Source: Centropus unirufus
Taxonomy: Eukaryota > Chordata > Aves > Cuculiformes > Centropidae
Direction: 5' to 3'
Assembly (NCBI GenBank): GCA_013397695.1
Contig: VYZI01000057.1
Span: 3,091,633-3,155,632, forward strand
Length of the DNA stretch: 64,000 nucleotides
Positions 25,082-39,751 of the stretch are shown here, piece by piece. Every line of letters begins with the position of its first letter. The first letter of the stretch is position 1. The notes beneath the pieces were generated by a model. That model searched no databases. It was not told where the DNA came from and saw nothing but the letters and a program-made list of their open reading frames with translations. Made by a program: the position numbers and the translations under genes.

Positions 25082-28000
25082 GTTAGTGCTCCTTTTTTTG
25101 TCTTCTTTGTTTGTTCTGTGCCTTCGCCTCCAGCTCTGAGCATTTTGAATGCTTCTTTTCCATGGATGCTTACAAAGTTAGGGTGCTGGGGTGTAGGGCG
25201 AATTAATGCGCGTATCCCTGATGAAGCTCCACATTCCAATGGGTTCCTTACGAAAGCAGCTGTGTGCTTTAGTTTGCCTTTTCAGTATAAGCTTTCAAGC
25301 ACATGAAGTTGACCTGAGTGATGAACAAGAGTTCAGGACTGATCTAAGATCGGGCACTAGAAATTACACCAAGTACAAGATGCAAACACAGTGTAGGGTC
25401 TCCTCTGAGTAATGAGTCATATTTGATCTGCCCAGTTAATTTTTTAACAGATTTCTGACCTTAGTCCTATTCTCAGTACAGGAAGAAAGAGACATTTCAT
25501 GGGTTTTATCTTTCTGGAAGGAGTGGTGAGAGTACTGGTGCTGTTCAGATGAGAGAGAGAATCAAAGAGTTATCTGCAGAGTATCAATATGAGTGTTTGT
25601 CTGAATTTATCCCAGTCAGTCTGTTCAGAGCATCTGTAAGAGTATCTGTCTAAAAGAGTACCTTGAGTTCTGATTCCTGGCACTTTGTTAATGAGGTGGG
25701 CAGGTAATGGGCACTTTGGTTTTCTCTGAAGTCTCAGACTCTCCCTGAACATCAGAATGAACTGATATCTTTTCATTCTCAGGATGTTACATTGAGTCTG
25801 TCCTTCCCTTTCTTCTTGTGTCTAGTGCAGCACACGAAGGATTCAGGTTACTGTGGGAAACTGCTGTTTGCTGCTGAAATGTTGGGCTGGCCTAATGTGG
25901 GAAACGGTGCTATTTACATGTCTGAAACACGACACTGCCGTGTCCCTGCATACCAGCACAGAACACAAAGCAGAGGCAGTGCTGCCAGACACGTAACTGA
26001 GTGACTTCACTGGGTAAGCAGGAGACGGGTGCTATTCTCAGCACTAGCACAGACAGACAGACAGCACTCAGCTTACGAGAGGAGGTAGCAAGTTATGTGC
26101 TAACCCCAGGTTTTGAGTCATGGTGGGGGTTAAACATAGATGTCAAATCCAGTTCCTACCCCTTGCAGCCACACATGCTCCTTAACTTCTGTGTCAGCTG
26201 CGTGGTTGACTGCTCCCAAGCCTGTGCCCAGAATTGCAGTCAGAAGGCATGAGGTTCATTTGCACATCTTCATTAATCTGGTTCCATTTGACTGAGATGA
26301 GTTAGGAAACGACTCCCAAAGCAGGTCAGCTGGCAAAACTGAGAAGGCAACACAGTTCTGCCAGCCAGCCAGGGCCAAGCAAGGGGGACTGGGCCAGAAA
26401 TTATTTCCTCTTGCGTTGGTATGGGGGAGCCCTGCAGAGAGCGTGCCCCTGCCCGTGCACCACTACATGCTGCAAGGTGTAAAACGTGGAGGTTCGAAAC
26501 AAAAGACTGCTGAGTATTGTGCCTGGGAAGGTGTGTGTGGTGCTGCATGAGATGCCCCCAAAAAAATGGATTATTTTAGGAGAATTTCCCGCCACGGGTG
26601 TTAATTATTTGCTGTAGAAATTCATCCTTCCCTGTCACTGTGTAATTCCTTAGAGGAGTAATGCTGAAGAATGGGACAGTTGGGCCAAGACTGTCCCAGG
26701 ACGTTAAGTACCAAATGAGATATGTTTGTAATTAGACAGAAGCCTAATCTCCATGCCCAGGCCTTGAGATGAAAGATGTCTGCATCTCTAATTTTATCTG
26801 GGAAATTACTAAGCTGTAGAAATCAATTCTCTTGTAATCGCATTTTGTTCAGGAATGCCCCAGTTTTCTGTCCTGCATCACTTTGGTACATACTTTCCTA
26901 ATTGGGTTGAGTGTCTGCACTGCTTTTAGCCTCGAATACTTCTCTGCCAGCGGTTTGCTGCTGCTGCTGGAGGAGTGGGCAGTGCTGGCTCTTTCCTACC
27001 CAGCTCCACGATGGCAGGATGGGCTGGAGAGGATGCCCTGAACCACCTCTAAGAGGAAGAGGATAGAGGTCTCTAGTAGACCTAGCCCTCATGGAGGGCA
27101 GCTGTCTGTGCAACAGTCAGAAATCCTGATTCCGTGGCTTCAATGTAGTGCTCTGATATATCAGGAGCTGTTTTAACCGTGCTTTTGGCTGCCTTGTGTC
27201 AGTCTTGTGTAATCAAAGCTCACAGTGAGGCATCACCTGGTGTTATCTCAGTGCGGGGCTACATTAGGAGCTTTCATCTTCTTCAGAAGCAGGACCCTGA
27301 CCCCTGACCTAAACTGTGAAGTGCTCTGCAAACAGGTTGCTATTCTTGTTGAGAGGTTTTGTGTCACAACGTACTAACAGTTCTTGAATAAATGTTATCA
27401 TTAATTATATGTAATTTTCAGATATGTTTTAGCGAAAGGACTGTATCTGCTCAGCTATCACATGATCTTTGGTGGAAGAGAATAAAGGTTGTTCTTGGCA
27501 ATGATTATCATTTGCTGTTTCATGGCAATGCCTGCATTTTATTCCCTTTCCGTGCTTGGATACCCCAATCTGGGTGGACTGGCAGAGGATGAAGGGCTGC
27601 ACAGAAGGGTAGATGCACGACTCCACTGCTAGCACCCACGAGTGTAACAGTGAGGAAAAAACCACATACACTAAGCCCAGGAGCCCCCTCAGCAAGGACT
27701 GTAATATCTAAGAACTTTTCAGTTTCATTTGACACTAAAATGGGTGTCTTCAGGGAGGAAATGAGAGGTTTCTGGTTGATTAATAATCTTTTATACTATT
27801 TAAAACACCTCTTAGTATGTGTTTTCGTCCAGCAGCTACAGTTGTGACCGTGTCTTCTAGAATGGCTTACTAGCTTTTTAAATATTGAAAGACACTGTTT
27901 GCCTTCTTACAGGTGTGATATTCCTCATTGCAGGAATTGCTGAAGGTGCTGCTATTGTTTGAAACGTGAAATATCAGTTGCAGTCAAAACATATTGCAGA

Positions 28001-31000
28001 GCATAACAGCCGTGTGTCCTTCTGGTCACAAGGGTTGTCTTAAGAAAATCATATTTGTGAAGTTGAGGGATTGATACATTCTATTTTCTTATCCAAATAG
28101 GTGGATTAACAGTATGTACCCATAATCCCCACTAGCACATCGTGTGTGTGTTCTCTTGAAAATTGCCTCATTCTTGTGGCCACATGCCCAGGGGTAAGCT
28201 GCTAATTGTGCAGGAGCAGAAAAACATACCTGTAATGCAGTCTTTGAGTAAATGCAAAAACTGTGGAGAAAGAGAGAAAGGAAGGGACAAGAGGGAAGAC
28301 AACTGGTCCTCTGAAAGGATGAAAGTCTGCAGACAATGCACAGCCTATTGCATATTTCTGTGAGTTCTTATCTTAGTTGTGCAAGAGCTCCCGTGCAGAA
28401 CTTCAGAGCAGGGCAGACAAACTTTCAGGTGCTGGGAACCGCACACATATTTAGCTCTACCTGGTTGAGAGCCCAAGACCCACACGACAGGCCTTAGGAG
28501 CCAGGAGAGTCAGAAACTTTGGGACTGGCAGGAGGGAACAGGGCTTCCTGGGGCTTTCCAGGCCTTCAGCGAGAGGGTCTAGGGTAGGCTTTGCAGCTCT
28601 GTGAAGCTCTATTTGAGTCTCTCGTTCTACTCTCTAGAAGGAAAAAGTCTGCTCAAAGCTCTGGTTCAGAAAGGATGTACATAATAACTGCAGGAAGTGG
28701 AGTGATTTTGGATGTAATAATGGATTCAGATGGATTTTATTTCAGTCATAGGATATATTAAGATTGACGTGGATACAAAGATGGAAGGGTCACTTGGAAG
28801 CGGTGCTTTTAGCGTGTTGTGCTAAACTTCACATACAAGCAAAGAAAAGGGATGGCCTTCAGGCAGGAGGGAAAATGCTTCCTGCAGCCAAACTGTGAGG
28901 CAGGAGACTTTTGATGGGGAACAGAAATGTCATTCCTGATGCTGCTGCACAAATGCATGCTGGCTGGACACTTCAGTTGTTGCCATCCTGGATCTTTTGC
29001 CCAGGAAAGGGTGCTGAAATAGGCTTTTCTGGATGTGGCTCTTGTAGCACTTGCTGGAGCTGCATCTCTTTGCAGTGCTGGTACTGGCTCAAAGGAGGGT
29101 CCCTCAGTGGGACCCACCCAGCCTGTGTCCCTATGGGACCACCCACTCTGGGGTGCTGTCAGGCTCTGTGCGTGTCCCCGAGGTGGAAACATCAATCAAA
29201 GGAGTTGTGAGTAGTGGTCAGGTCCTGGGGAAAGGGTGTTTTTATGGCAGCCAGACTTGATGAAAAACATTGTGCAGTTCCCGAGAGCTGAAGTCCAGAG
29301 CAACCACAGCGGTAGATCAGTAAGCCAGCCAGCTTCTCCAGTACTTTCTAGCCATGGCTCTGTGTGCCAAAGACCGTAAATTCCTGTCTATGGCTGCAGT
29401 CACAGCTGCCATGAGATTTGCCAGCACAGCTACCCCGTGCTGGCTTTCTAACATGTGCGTGTTCTCAAAGAGAAGGTTTGTTTATATCAGCGTTTTGTTC
29501 ACAAAGACCCTCAAGTCTGGCCTATGTCCTCCAAATAAAGGGATTGCATGCGGTAGGAGCCTCCCTGAAATAAGGGGTGGTTTAATGTACCCTGCTGCAC
29601 CCTCTTCTTAAAGGCACTGCTTGTTCTCACTGTTAATTACTGAGGTATGAAAACACATGTATTTGTACACTGACAAATCTGTGCTTACTGTAAACACTTT
29701 CGCTATTTCTTGGCTTTCCTTTTAGCAGCTGGGGTTTAAAACCAAGGCAAGCCAAAACTTACCATTATCCTCTGGCATGTGATAAGAACTTTGGTGCCTG
29801 TTGTTGCCAGAACAAATCAAGCCGGGAGTGGAGGGGGGAGCTGGTGTTGTTTGCTTAGTTCACTATTTTTGTTTAGGTTTGGGGTTTTTTGTTTAAGTCT
29901 GTCACAGCAGTACATTCAGTCCCTACCCAAAGTAATAATTTGCCTTATCACTCCGGAGCCTGGCTGCCAGGTTTACATAAGGGATTGCAGCCAGCCAGCA
30001 GGCACGGTTGCCCTCTGAAAGCCCTGGATTCTTCGAGAAAGCTGCTCGGGAAAGGAGCAAAGGTCTGGAGTGAGGTCGGTGGGAAGTGGTAAGGGCGGCT
30101 GTCTCACACATTGTTCAGCAGCAGCCTCTGGTGGACCCTGCTCCGAGCCATCAGAGGGGACGCTTTGTCTAGGATATTGTTGCTGTTTGTCACTTTTCTC
30201 TCTTTAGGTTGTGTGGAGTTAGTTTTTCCAAGCTGACTCATGTAACTTTGAGAGTACATTTGTCTCCACCCTCCCATGCAATCAATTCTCTCCTTTCTTG
30301 CATTGTGAGATGCTGGCACTGGGAGCTGCCCTTATATAATGAGTTGTTAAGAAAAGCGTTCCGTTTTCTAAAACCACAGCCACAAAGCCATGTGATTTCT
30401 GTGTCTCTCCAAGGCAGGTGACTGTGAATGACGAGTCAGGGTGTAGTCTTAGCTTTTCCTAGGTTCTTCTCCACTGTCTGTAGCCAAGATGTAATGACAG
30501 CCACAGTAACATGTAATTATGTAGATTTTTTTCCGTGCAAGTCACCTGGGTGGATTTCAGTTTACTTTTTCAAGGGTTTGCCCTCTCTCTTCCACGCTGT
30601 ACAGGCTGCTCCTTTAGATTAGGCTTTGTCCAGTCTAACCTTCCTGTTTACCTCTACCCATCTTATCTTTGCCTCTCTGTGCAAGACTTACCCGGTGACA
30701 AATTATGACTTGTGGGATGGAGAATGTTTTGAACCTATGCCCTGACCTGTGCCACAGAAGTGGAGCTTCATCTTGGAAGCCACAAGAACCGTAGAAAAAA
30801 CAAAGGTCTGATGAGCGTTACAGAAAGAAAGCAGCACTTTAATGCCACGATGTGCATATGGAAACAAAAAAATTCTTCTTTTAGTCCATGAGCCAAGTCT
30901 ATTGGCTTTTCCTCTTTCCTAGGACAGCATCCAGCAGCCTTAGAAACCAGAAAGGGACTACAGTAAGTTCACAGCAATTGAGTAATCAAGCTGGGAAAAA

Positions 31001-34000
31001 ACCTGATTCCATTTCAGTACCTCAAGCATTGCCCTCTCAGCTAGAAGGAGTCTTTCTTTTGTCATCTTGTTCTTTATTTCTTTCTTTATTTTAATCTGTT
31101 TTGCTGCGAGGAGCAAGTCACTTCATCTCATGAGGCCGGTGGCTTCCTGGTACCACCTGGGTCAGGTAGTAGATTTTTACTGTAAGAAATAAGGTGCAAA
31201 GATCTGTGGCAGTTTTTTAATTAATTTTCAAACAAAAGAACCAGTGACCCTTTTTTTGGAGAACACCCAGTGGATAGTAAGGAATTCAAACCAGCCTTGG
31301 AAATCTCTGTGCTTTTATTATTCGTGGTCACAGAACACCACGGCGCCCATCACTAACCTGTCTTGGGGTCAGTGATGGGAAGAGGCAGCCTCTTCACTGT
31401 ACTTGACTTGTTTTACTGCAGCGAGCGAGTAGTTCTCTCTCCTGTGGCTCCCTTAGCCTTTCTCCTGAGGCGCCTGGCTGCTCAGCTCAGGAGGTGCAGC
31501 ACAGCGGGCTGTGTTTCCCGGAGCTCTGCCGAGCAGGCAGTTTCCTACCACCTGGAGCTGTGAGGCTCCCCTTCCTGGACGGCCTCATCCTGCGGGCAGC
31601 CCACAGGAAGGTCGGTGGGCAGAGGTCAGCTAGTTCTCAGCCAGGCTCCTTCGCTGCTGCTGCTTCCCGCTTCAGCTGAGAGAACCATGCACTTGGACGT
31701 TGTGCTCAGCACGTTGCAGCTGATGGAGCTCAGCTCTGACTTCCCAGGAAACACACGTATATTTTTAATCGGAATGCTCAGCTGGCTGTATAGTAAGAAA
31801 AGGCTGGGGATGGCAGGGCAAGGTTGTCACTCAATGCTCTTGTCACTTTGCCTGTATCTGTTTGCCTTTGAGCTGTTCCAGTGTTGTAAAATCCTCATTC
31901 GTGGCCAGTGGCCATGAGAGATTTCCTCTCCCTTTATCTGTTGTGAGGAATGTGATCCCAAGCTCACTGCTTATCTACAGGTTGCACTTTCTGACATTGG
32001 CTCAGCGCCTTCCTCCAGGCCCGAGAGGTCTGCGGTTAGAAAGTGTGGAGATAGTCCTGTTTCTGTACTAAACCTTTCCCTTTCATTCTTCACCTCCTGC
32101 AAGAATTGGCTTTGCACTGCAAAATGAGGCCACTAGGTAGCTGGAAAGAAGTTCCTAAAGGAGCTTGGATGGTAATGGCTTCCAGTCATTGAGGCTTTGG
32201 CATGACTCCTGGAAACAAGAGATCCCTCCACGGACTCCTCGGACACTTTCAGTCTCCAAATTCTCTGCGTTCAGAAAGTTTGACTCATGTAGGGAATGAT
32301 TAATATCTAATGAAATAACATCTTTATTGTCCTGCATTGTAGTTAGGAACCACAAAACCACCGTGAAATGATTACTCCCTTGGAAGCACTGCTAACAGTG
32401 CACTGTGTTTTATAAAATTTGTACATGTTTCCTTTAAAAAAACACCCTGAAACTCCAGAAAGTGTTCTGAGAGGGCTGATGAGCATCAGAAACAAGTTTT
32501 CCTCCAAACTCTTTGATAGCTTTTGCTGGATTTATGCCCCTGGAGTAGAAAAAACTTGGGTTTTTCCCAGGACTGTGAAGGTAGGTTGGGAAACTGGAAG
32601 CTTGTAGACCTTTCTCTTGTAATTTGGAATGTTCCTGATAACTAAGCTTTATGCTAAACTTCTTTTTCCCCGTCAATATCCACTTGTGCCACTCCTAATG
32701 TTGCTCAGAGTGGCCTGCAGCAGGTTTGGAGCATCTCTGTGCAGCCTGGACACGTATGGAGCGGTTTGACTCAAAGCTGATGTTCCAAATGAGGGAACTC
32801 ATTTGAGTTCAAGAGAGGAGCTATTTCAGAGGGATTTTCTGGAGGATAACTCTGCCAACAGCAGTCTCTGTCTTTCAGTGGAGCAAAAAGCTGCATCCCC
32901 CAAACGTGACTGGTGTGGCCGGCTCCTCTGCTGTGCTCAGCCGCTCTTGAGGTGGTTGCTGGCTTTGTGATGCAAGCGTTTCACCTGAAGATCCCTTAGA
33001 AAGCAGGAAATGTGATGGATGCAGAGGCCTGGAGTTCAAAGGATAGTAGTTTTGTAGAGTATTGAAGGGTGAGAAAATGTGAAACCTCTGTCATTTTTGG
33101 TAGGGAATATAGATAATACAGGGAGTACTAAGGGCTCATTTCAAAAATTTTGGAATCTTTTTGCTGACAAACTAATTCCTCTTGCTCAGTGTTTTCTATG
33201 GCAAACATTTCCATTGGTCTGGAACAGGTGAATTTTTAAAGGGTTTGTGCAGACTGTTTTATAAAAATAACAATTTAGAGGAGTAGGGGAAGCTTTACTA
33301 GATATTAATATTTAGGAATTCCATTAGATCAGCACGGCTTTGGAAGAAGCCTGCTTTGAAAATAACTTGTACATGACCAGGCTCTCTGCTTGCTCTCCCA
33401 TGCTCTGGCACCTGAACTGGCTGGTGCAAATGGAAAACGTAGTGACCTGTTGCACAGCACGCTTTACCCAGTTCCCACAGCAGATTAACTGGCACAACCA
33501 TTCATTACTTGAGGCTTTCCCAGAAAACCCTTTAGGAAACTAATCCCAATCCTCCCCCATGTCCAGGAGGGAGGCCAAGAAATAATTTGTGGGCTGTCCC
33601 ATGGGGCGAGAGCCCTTTGGAACAAGTTAAAGGGGATGACAAGGGGTGTGGCAGTGCTTGCAAAGGACACTGCTGCTTAGTGAGGAGCAGCTCCAGCAGC
33701 TAATCCAGCTCTCCTGGGAGTTTGTGGTGTCTTTCTTGATGGCAAATGTGCGTTCGCATGCTTATCTCTTGGCTGAGATCAGGAACTCTGAGAACCTTAA
33801 ACTCTGAGACGCTTTCAGCTTGATGTTTACTTTTCTCCTGTCCCAGCAAGATTAAGGAATGCTTCTGGAATATGTTTCCTTCTAAATAGGTTTTAACTGG
33901 CTTTGCTTAAAGGGTAATTTGGCCTCCAGGTTGCAGGAAGGAACAGAAGAACTATAGTGCGAAAAAACAGTGTATTCCCCACGGATATGCCAACAATGCC

Positions 34001-37000
34001 CATATCTCTACGCCAGTGCAAAAAGCAATGGGTAAAATTAAGCCAACTGTGAGCAACCTGCTTTCCTTTTGGACAAGAGGAATATTAGTTAAGCAAATGA
34101 GTAAGAGATCCAGCAAATTATATCTAGGCAGATTGTCTAAGGCTTGGCATTCCTAAGCAGGGGCAACTCAGTTGTAAGAACGTTAAAAACCCACCACTGT
34201 CTTTTGGTTAATTGTGTCAGTGATTAATTACCCTCACCATTTCAAACCATCTCATTTCTAGTCATAATTTGCCTGTCCTTAATTCCCAGCCATTAGATCT
34301 TTTTCAGGTTGTGAGTATTGGATCAAATATTAACATTTCCTGCAGGCACGGGCTGTTTTCCTTAAAAACACTGCACAGGGGGGTTTTAGTTCTTTAGTTC
34401 CCTTCATAGGCTGCCTCTGAGCACTCTTCAGTTTTTCAGAACTTATTGAGAATGAGAATTCCTGAATGAATCAGTCTTCTGCAGCAACCATCCCAGTAAG
34501 AAGTACAGACATAACATCTTTTCCATGCAATATCCACGCTCATGGCTTGAGGACCATGGCAATTTCTTTAACCACAGTCATTAAGAGCTTGTGTGGAAGT
34601 GCTATTCTGGTGTGATGCTGTATCCCTCAGTAGGACCCATCATCTTGCGTATCTTTCCCACTCATCTATGGCAGGGAAACTTCTAATCCTGGCTCCACAG
34701 AGCAAACAGAAGAGCCTCTGTTATGATTTTTGACATTTCCTTTCAGGTGACTGATAAAAAAGCATGAAGCGATACGGGGCTGAGTACCAGCCTTGGAAAG
34801 TCACTCTTGGTACTCACCTGCTTTCTGAGGCTTCTTGTTCTACCAAATTACTTTTTTGACATATCAGTTGCATTTCTTCCCACTTGTGCTCTTTTGGACA
34901 GGGCCTATTTAACCATCCCTCTGCTTTGTTTGGACATGAAGGGCATACGTTTTCCAAATATGGTTTCTATTTACATGTAACTTGCTTATTTAATGTATGC
35001 ACACAAATCTTCTGGTGGGTGGGATGTTTTCCAAGCTATTTATCATTTCTGATAAATATTGTAAATAATATGCACAGAGACAAATGTTTGTATCACTGCA
35101 TGTGTGTGTACATGAGTGATGGCATTTGACATTTTACATTGGTGGTATTTTTAAAAGTAGAGTCTTTGATGTCTGATGACATCTTTGCTTTGCATTTCAT
35201 GTTTCTGCCAGGGGAAATTACTGTGTAACTTAGTAAACACTGCAGGAATACACTGAGAGGGTTGAGCAGAACTCGAGCATCTTAAACCCCCCCAGATTTT
35301 ATCAGAACAGGCAAGATTTTTTATTTTTCTTTTCTTTTAAAAGTTGTATCTGATTTATGTATGACAGTGTGTGAGGCAAGGGATAACTGATTTTTAGAAG
35401 GCAGGCAGAGCCGCAGCCTCATAAAATCCTTTATCTAGATTACCTATATCTCATATCCTCTGGTGCTGTTCACAGACATCTTCTCTTTTTCCTTTATTCG
35501 CTGAACAAATTACTCGGTGTGCAGCTAAGTATGAAAAGGAAAGGAAGAGGAGAAAGCACTTCTGTAATGATGACTGACAGGAGACTTCCTTTCCCAGTGT
35601 GTGTTCATTCTTTAAATGTCAGTGGCGATGGAGAGAGGTGATTTTTCATATTTAGTTCCAGCTGGTGGTTTTCTTTCTTTGTTGAATCGCAGTACAAAAT
35701 TTGCAAATCAAATTGTTGAAATCCAGGTGTTGCCCTGGCGTAGGAGCCAGTATATGCTGGCATTTTAGGGGGCTTTATCATTTTAACTGTTATTTGCTGT
35801 GTTATTTTCCTGAAGTATTTGCAATAGAGCAGAAAGCATAAACTTAGTGGAGAGCATGCTGTGCCTGTCCTGAGAGAGGGTTTGTTTTCCCCATCCTCTG
35901 TATGGATGTTGGGTGGTACCATAAACAGCCCCTGTGGTGCACCGTTGCTGCCAACTGATGAGTTTGACCCTGCTGAGCAAGAGGAATGCAAGAACTGTGT
36001 GGTGCTTGCAGAAGGCATTTTGCTTTCCATGTTAAACATGAGAGAACAAATTCAACAAGTACAAACAAATCCAAAACAAGATGTTGTATAATCCCAAGTT
36101 TTTGTTCATGTAAACTGAGCTTAATTATGCAAGTTAAAAAGGGCGTAAGAGGGCAAGGGAGGGTAGAAGCTCCTACTTCTGTCAAGCAACAAGCTGGATT
36201 TAGAATAAACATCGGTGAGGAGGAGGTGGGATTGTTTGGAGACAAGAGTGCAGTTCTCTGGCAGCTTTTGTCTGCCTGCTTTGTGCCACCAAAGCATCAC
36301 TTGTGGTTCAAATCCGCGAAGGTGAAGAATTAAGGAGCTGTGTGCTCATTGAGCAGGGTAGTGGATTCGAGGGGCCCATTGCGAGGATGGGAGCTGAAGC
36401 AAGGTGACGTGCAACGTGGGGTCTCCCATTGTCTGAGTAGCAGGTGCTGCTGCTCTTACCGACGGTTGGCCACTGTGCCCCAAAGTCACTGTGACCTTTC
36501 GACAGGTTGAAACCTTTTATTGCAACGTTGGCAGCTGCTCCAAATACAAAGCCTTGGAAAACCGGCAGTGCCAGCAAAGTTCACCAGCTGGACTTTTTTC
36601 ATATCTGATCTCCTTTCTTTTAATGGGTGTTGAACTTGCAGGCCTGTGGGTGTCCAGGGAAAGGTGAGCTAGGGTACCTCTTCTTATTTGTGATGTTCCT
36701 AGCAGTGTTAAAGGGACCGGCAAGGAAGGAGAGGAGAAAACTGGTACCTTGTTGAGGGGACTCCAAAAGAAAAGAACAGAAACAAGGTGGAAATGAAGGT
36801 CCTGAGGGCACGGGGAGCCCTGGCCAACTTCAGTGTTCTCCCAAGGTTGATTTTAGCATGGTTCCACAAAGTGACCTTCTTCTCCGATGCTAATTCATAA
36901 ACTAATTGAACTGAATACCACAGCATCTCTTTTTGTGAGTTCTTTGTCGTGGATCTTAGTACTTTTAATCTCATTTACATGGCAAGTCCCGTGGAAGTCT

Positions 37001-38629
37001 CAAAAAACAGCTAGGTTGTAAATTCAGAGTGCAGCCATTTGAGTTATTCCACTTGTGTTTTTTTCAGCAAGCTGCTAAGAGAACCCTGACACCTTTCCCA
37101 TGTAGATGGGCCCTTAGTCAAATGTGGAAATGTTATCTTCTTTCTTTTGGCATCCTGATGGTAACGCTCAGTTTGCAGAAGCGTAATAAACTGTGAATAA
37201 TTGTGTGTGTATGAAAAAAAGACTGGCCAGGAAGGAGGCAATTAGACTTATTGTCAAATTGTGAAGCAGCACAAGGTGCTTTCGTTTTCTACTGAAGAAG
37301 TTTTATCTATCAGAGTAAAATTTTTCTTGGTGTTAGTTGCTTAAGAGCACATCTCGCACATTTAATTTAACAGGAAGTCGTCAAGGTTTTCATTTAATTG
37401 CCAGAGATAAGAGCAGCCCAGCTCCGTGAAGGCAGAGTGCTTGATCAGCACTGCTGGCTTTCCTAAAAAGGGGCCCTGTGCTGTGCCTGGCGTGGCTGTG
37501 GTGCAGCAGAACACGCTTGTGCTGAGGCAATGGGCAGAAGCATTACTAATGCCCTTCTTCCAGCCTGCTGACTGGGGCAAATATTAAACAGTGCAGCGTA
37601 CTGAAGCGGAGCCACTTCTCAACTGACCTCTGCCTCTCTACTCCATCTCACCACTTTCTGAGGCTGCAGCTGCCCATTGCTCTTGTTTTTAAGGTAGAAA
37701 ATGCCCCTATCTCCTGCAGAGAAAGGTCAGGCTCGGTTAGGCATCCCTGTGAGATGTCCGATGTCCTTCTGCTAGGCTGTGAGTGTCTGCTGCTTCTCCA
37801 GAAGGCGGCTGTGGCTCATGTCTAATTCACATGACCTGCATGACATCTGTAAGATGACGTCTTTAAGACATCTGTATGAAAGTATTAAACATACCGGTAC
37901 TAAGCCCTTGCCACAGGTTTCTCCCAAAGCAGTGCCAGTCCTCGTCAAAGTTGTAGGTGATGATGCTTTTAATATTTACTGGAATTCTTTTTAATTGACA
38001 TGTCTGGCTGTGCCAGAATTAACCATTAGGCTTTTACCACCTAAAATGTCAAAAAAAGATCCGTTCTCCTATGTCCCTTTTATCAGTTTGGATTGTCCCC
38101 TTCTCCATCACATGAAGTGTGTGGTGTAGTAACACCATTCACAGGTAGGGCAGCAGCACAAGTGGTTCTGTCCAGGAGGTTGAAGGTGATTCCTTAGGCG
38201 TTTTGGGCAGAAGTGCAAATTAAACTTTGGGTGTGCTCCTTCAGCAGCCATTAAACATTTCAGTGCAAGACCTTTCGACAGATTGTGTGCTGTTCCTTTT
38301 CCAAGGCTGCCATGTCCTGGGAAGTGGCACACCCATTGTGTGGGATTGTTTTGTTACCACTCTTCCCAGCCCTGAGTTTCCACCAAATTGAATGGTGTGA
38401 TTTGTTGTTTCAGAGTAGTATTTGGTCAGCAGCCACAGATGTAAAAGCAGGAATACTTGAGGGTGTCCCACTGGGAACATCAGTAGAAATAAGTCTGGCT
38501 TCTGCAACACTCACCTCTTCATTTTAAATGTCAAGGGAAGAGTTCCTCTTTGCTCTGTGTCCAAATTGGCTGGCCAACAATTGCACAAACCCTCTGAACC
38601 CCAGTAGCATCTGCTGTGACACAAAGGGA

Positions 38630-38825
38630 TGGCAAGGTCCAAGGCCCGCTGGTGCCAGGACCTGCGGACACGTGTATATGGGGAAGGTGAGGTGTGGGCG
38701 GCTTCCAGAGGGGGAGCAGCCCAGCCATGGTACGGAGGAGCCTGGGGTGGGCCAGGTGCCCTGCCATGGGCATCCACCGCAGGAGGACCCAGGGCCACCA
38801 CACCCGTGGGCAGGGAGGCTGGGGT
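38630..38825. other. GC-rich segment of unknown origin upstream of CR1
   Basis: About 195 bases are markedly G+C-rich against AT-rich flanks and are open in several frames on both strands, as expected from low stop density in GC-rich sequence. I do not recognise it as part of CR1, although it joins the CR1 sequence starting about 38826 without a break. It might be an unrelated repeat or a diverged 5' portion of the same element. Confidence 0.3.
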
Positions 38826-39715
38826 GACTATATTGTGTGAGTTTGCACATGACACCAAATCGGACAGGATTGTTGATCTGCTCGAGGGTAGGAAAGCTCT
38901 ACAGAAGGACCTGCACAGGCTGGATCGATGGGCTGAGATCTGTGGGATGAGGTCTAACAAGGCCAAGTGCTGAGTCCTGCACTTGGGTCACACAGCCCTG
39001 TGCAGCACTACAGGCTTAGGGAAGAGCGGCTGGAAAGTTTCTGGGAGGAGAAGGACCTTGGTGTTCAGGTGACTGAACATGAGCCAGCAGTGTGTCCAGG
39101 TGGCCAGAAAGGCCAACGGCATCCTGGCTTGTATCAGAAATGGTGTGGCCAGCAGGAGCAGGGAAGGGATTGTCCCCCTGTACTCCACGCTGCTGAGGCC
39201 ACTCCTCAAATAACGGGTTAGGTTTTGGGCCCCTCAGTACAGGGACATTGAGCTGCTGGAGCGTTTCTGAAGAAGAGCAATGTAGCTGGTGAAGGCTCTG
39301 TCATGAGGAGCTGCTGAGGCAGCCAGGATGGTTCAGCTTGGGGAAGAGGAGGCTGAGGGCACAGAACTTACCACTCTCCATGACTGCCTGGAACGAGGTT
39401 GTGGAGAGGTGGGTGCTGGTCTCTTCTCTCAAGTAACGAGTGATAGGAGGAGTGGAAATGGCCTCAAGTTGTATTGGGTGGCAGAGGGATGGGGGTGGTG
39501 TTAGATTGGATATCAGGACAAAATTCTTCCCTGCAAGAGTGGTGAGGCACCCGACCAGGCTCCCCAGGGAGGTGGTGGAGTCGTTTTCCCTGGGGGTGTA
39601 AAAAAAACCCACATAGATGAGCCACTCTGGGACATGGTTCAGTGGGCACCTTGGGGCTGGACTGGCAGTTGGACACGGTGGTCTTGGAGGTCTTTTCCAA
39701 CCTCAGGGATAACGG
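38826..39715 (+). repeat. CR1 LINE copy with reverse transcriptase C-terminal remnant
   Basis: This is the longest CR1 in the window, about 0.9 kb, + orientation. Its start encodes a decayed C-terminal reverse transcriptase segment: FAHDTK (equivalent to the FADDTK catalytic-motif region, with the first Asp of the pair changed to His), then VDLLEGRKALQKDLHRLDRW and NKAKC, followed by a stop. Downstream, frameshifts interrupt the expected VLHLGH, ARKANGILACI and PLYSTLLRP segments. The tail ends near GGTCTTTTCCAACCTCAGG and has lost the ATTCTATG repeat. It is a dead copy, truncated at the 5' side, belonging to a different subfamily from those at 926 and 12619. Confidence 0.92.
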
Positions 39716-39751
39716 GATTGCGCCCTGGCTGTCACTTAACAATAACCGCAG

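Noticed and set aside
26951..26965. GCT trinucleotide run
   Set aside because: Four units, non-coding and too short to matter.
35605..36245. Overlapping minus-strand frames of 133-144 codons
   Set aside because: No recognised domain, no splice context and no consistent frame; treated as chance openness in intron.
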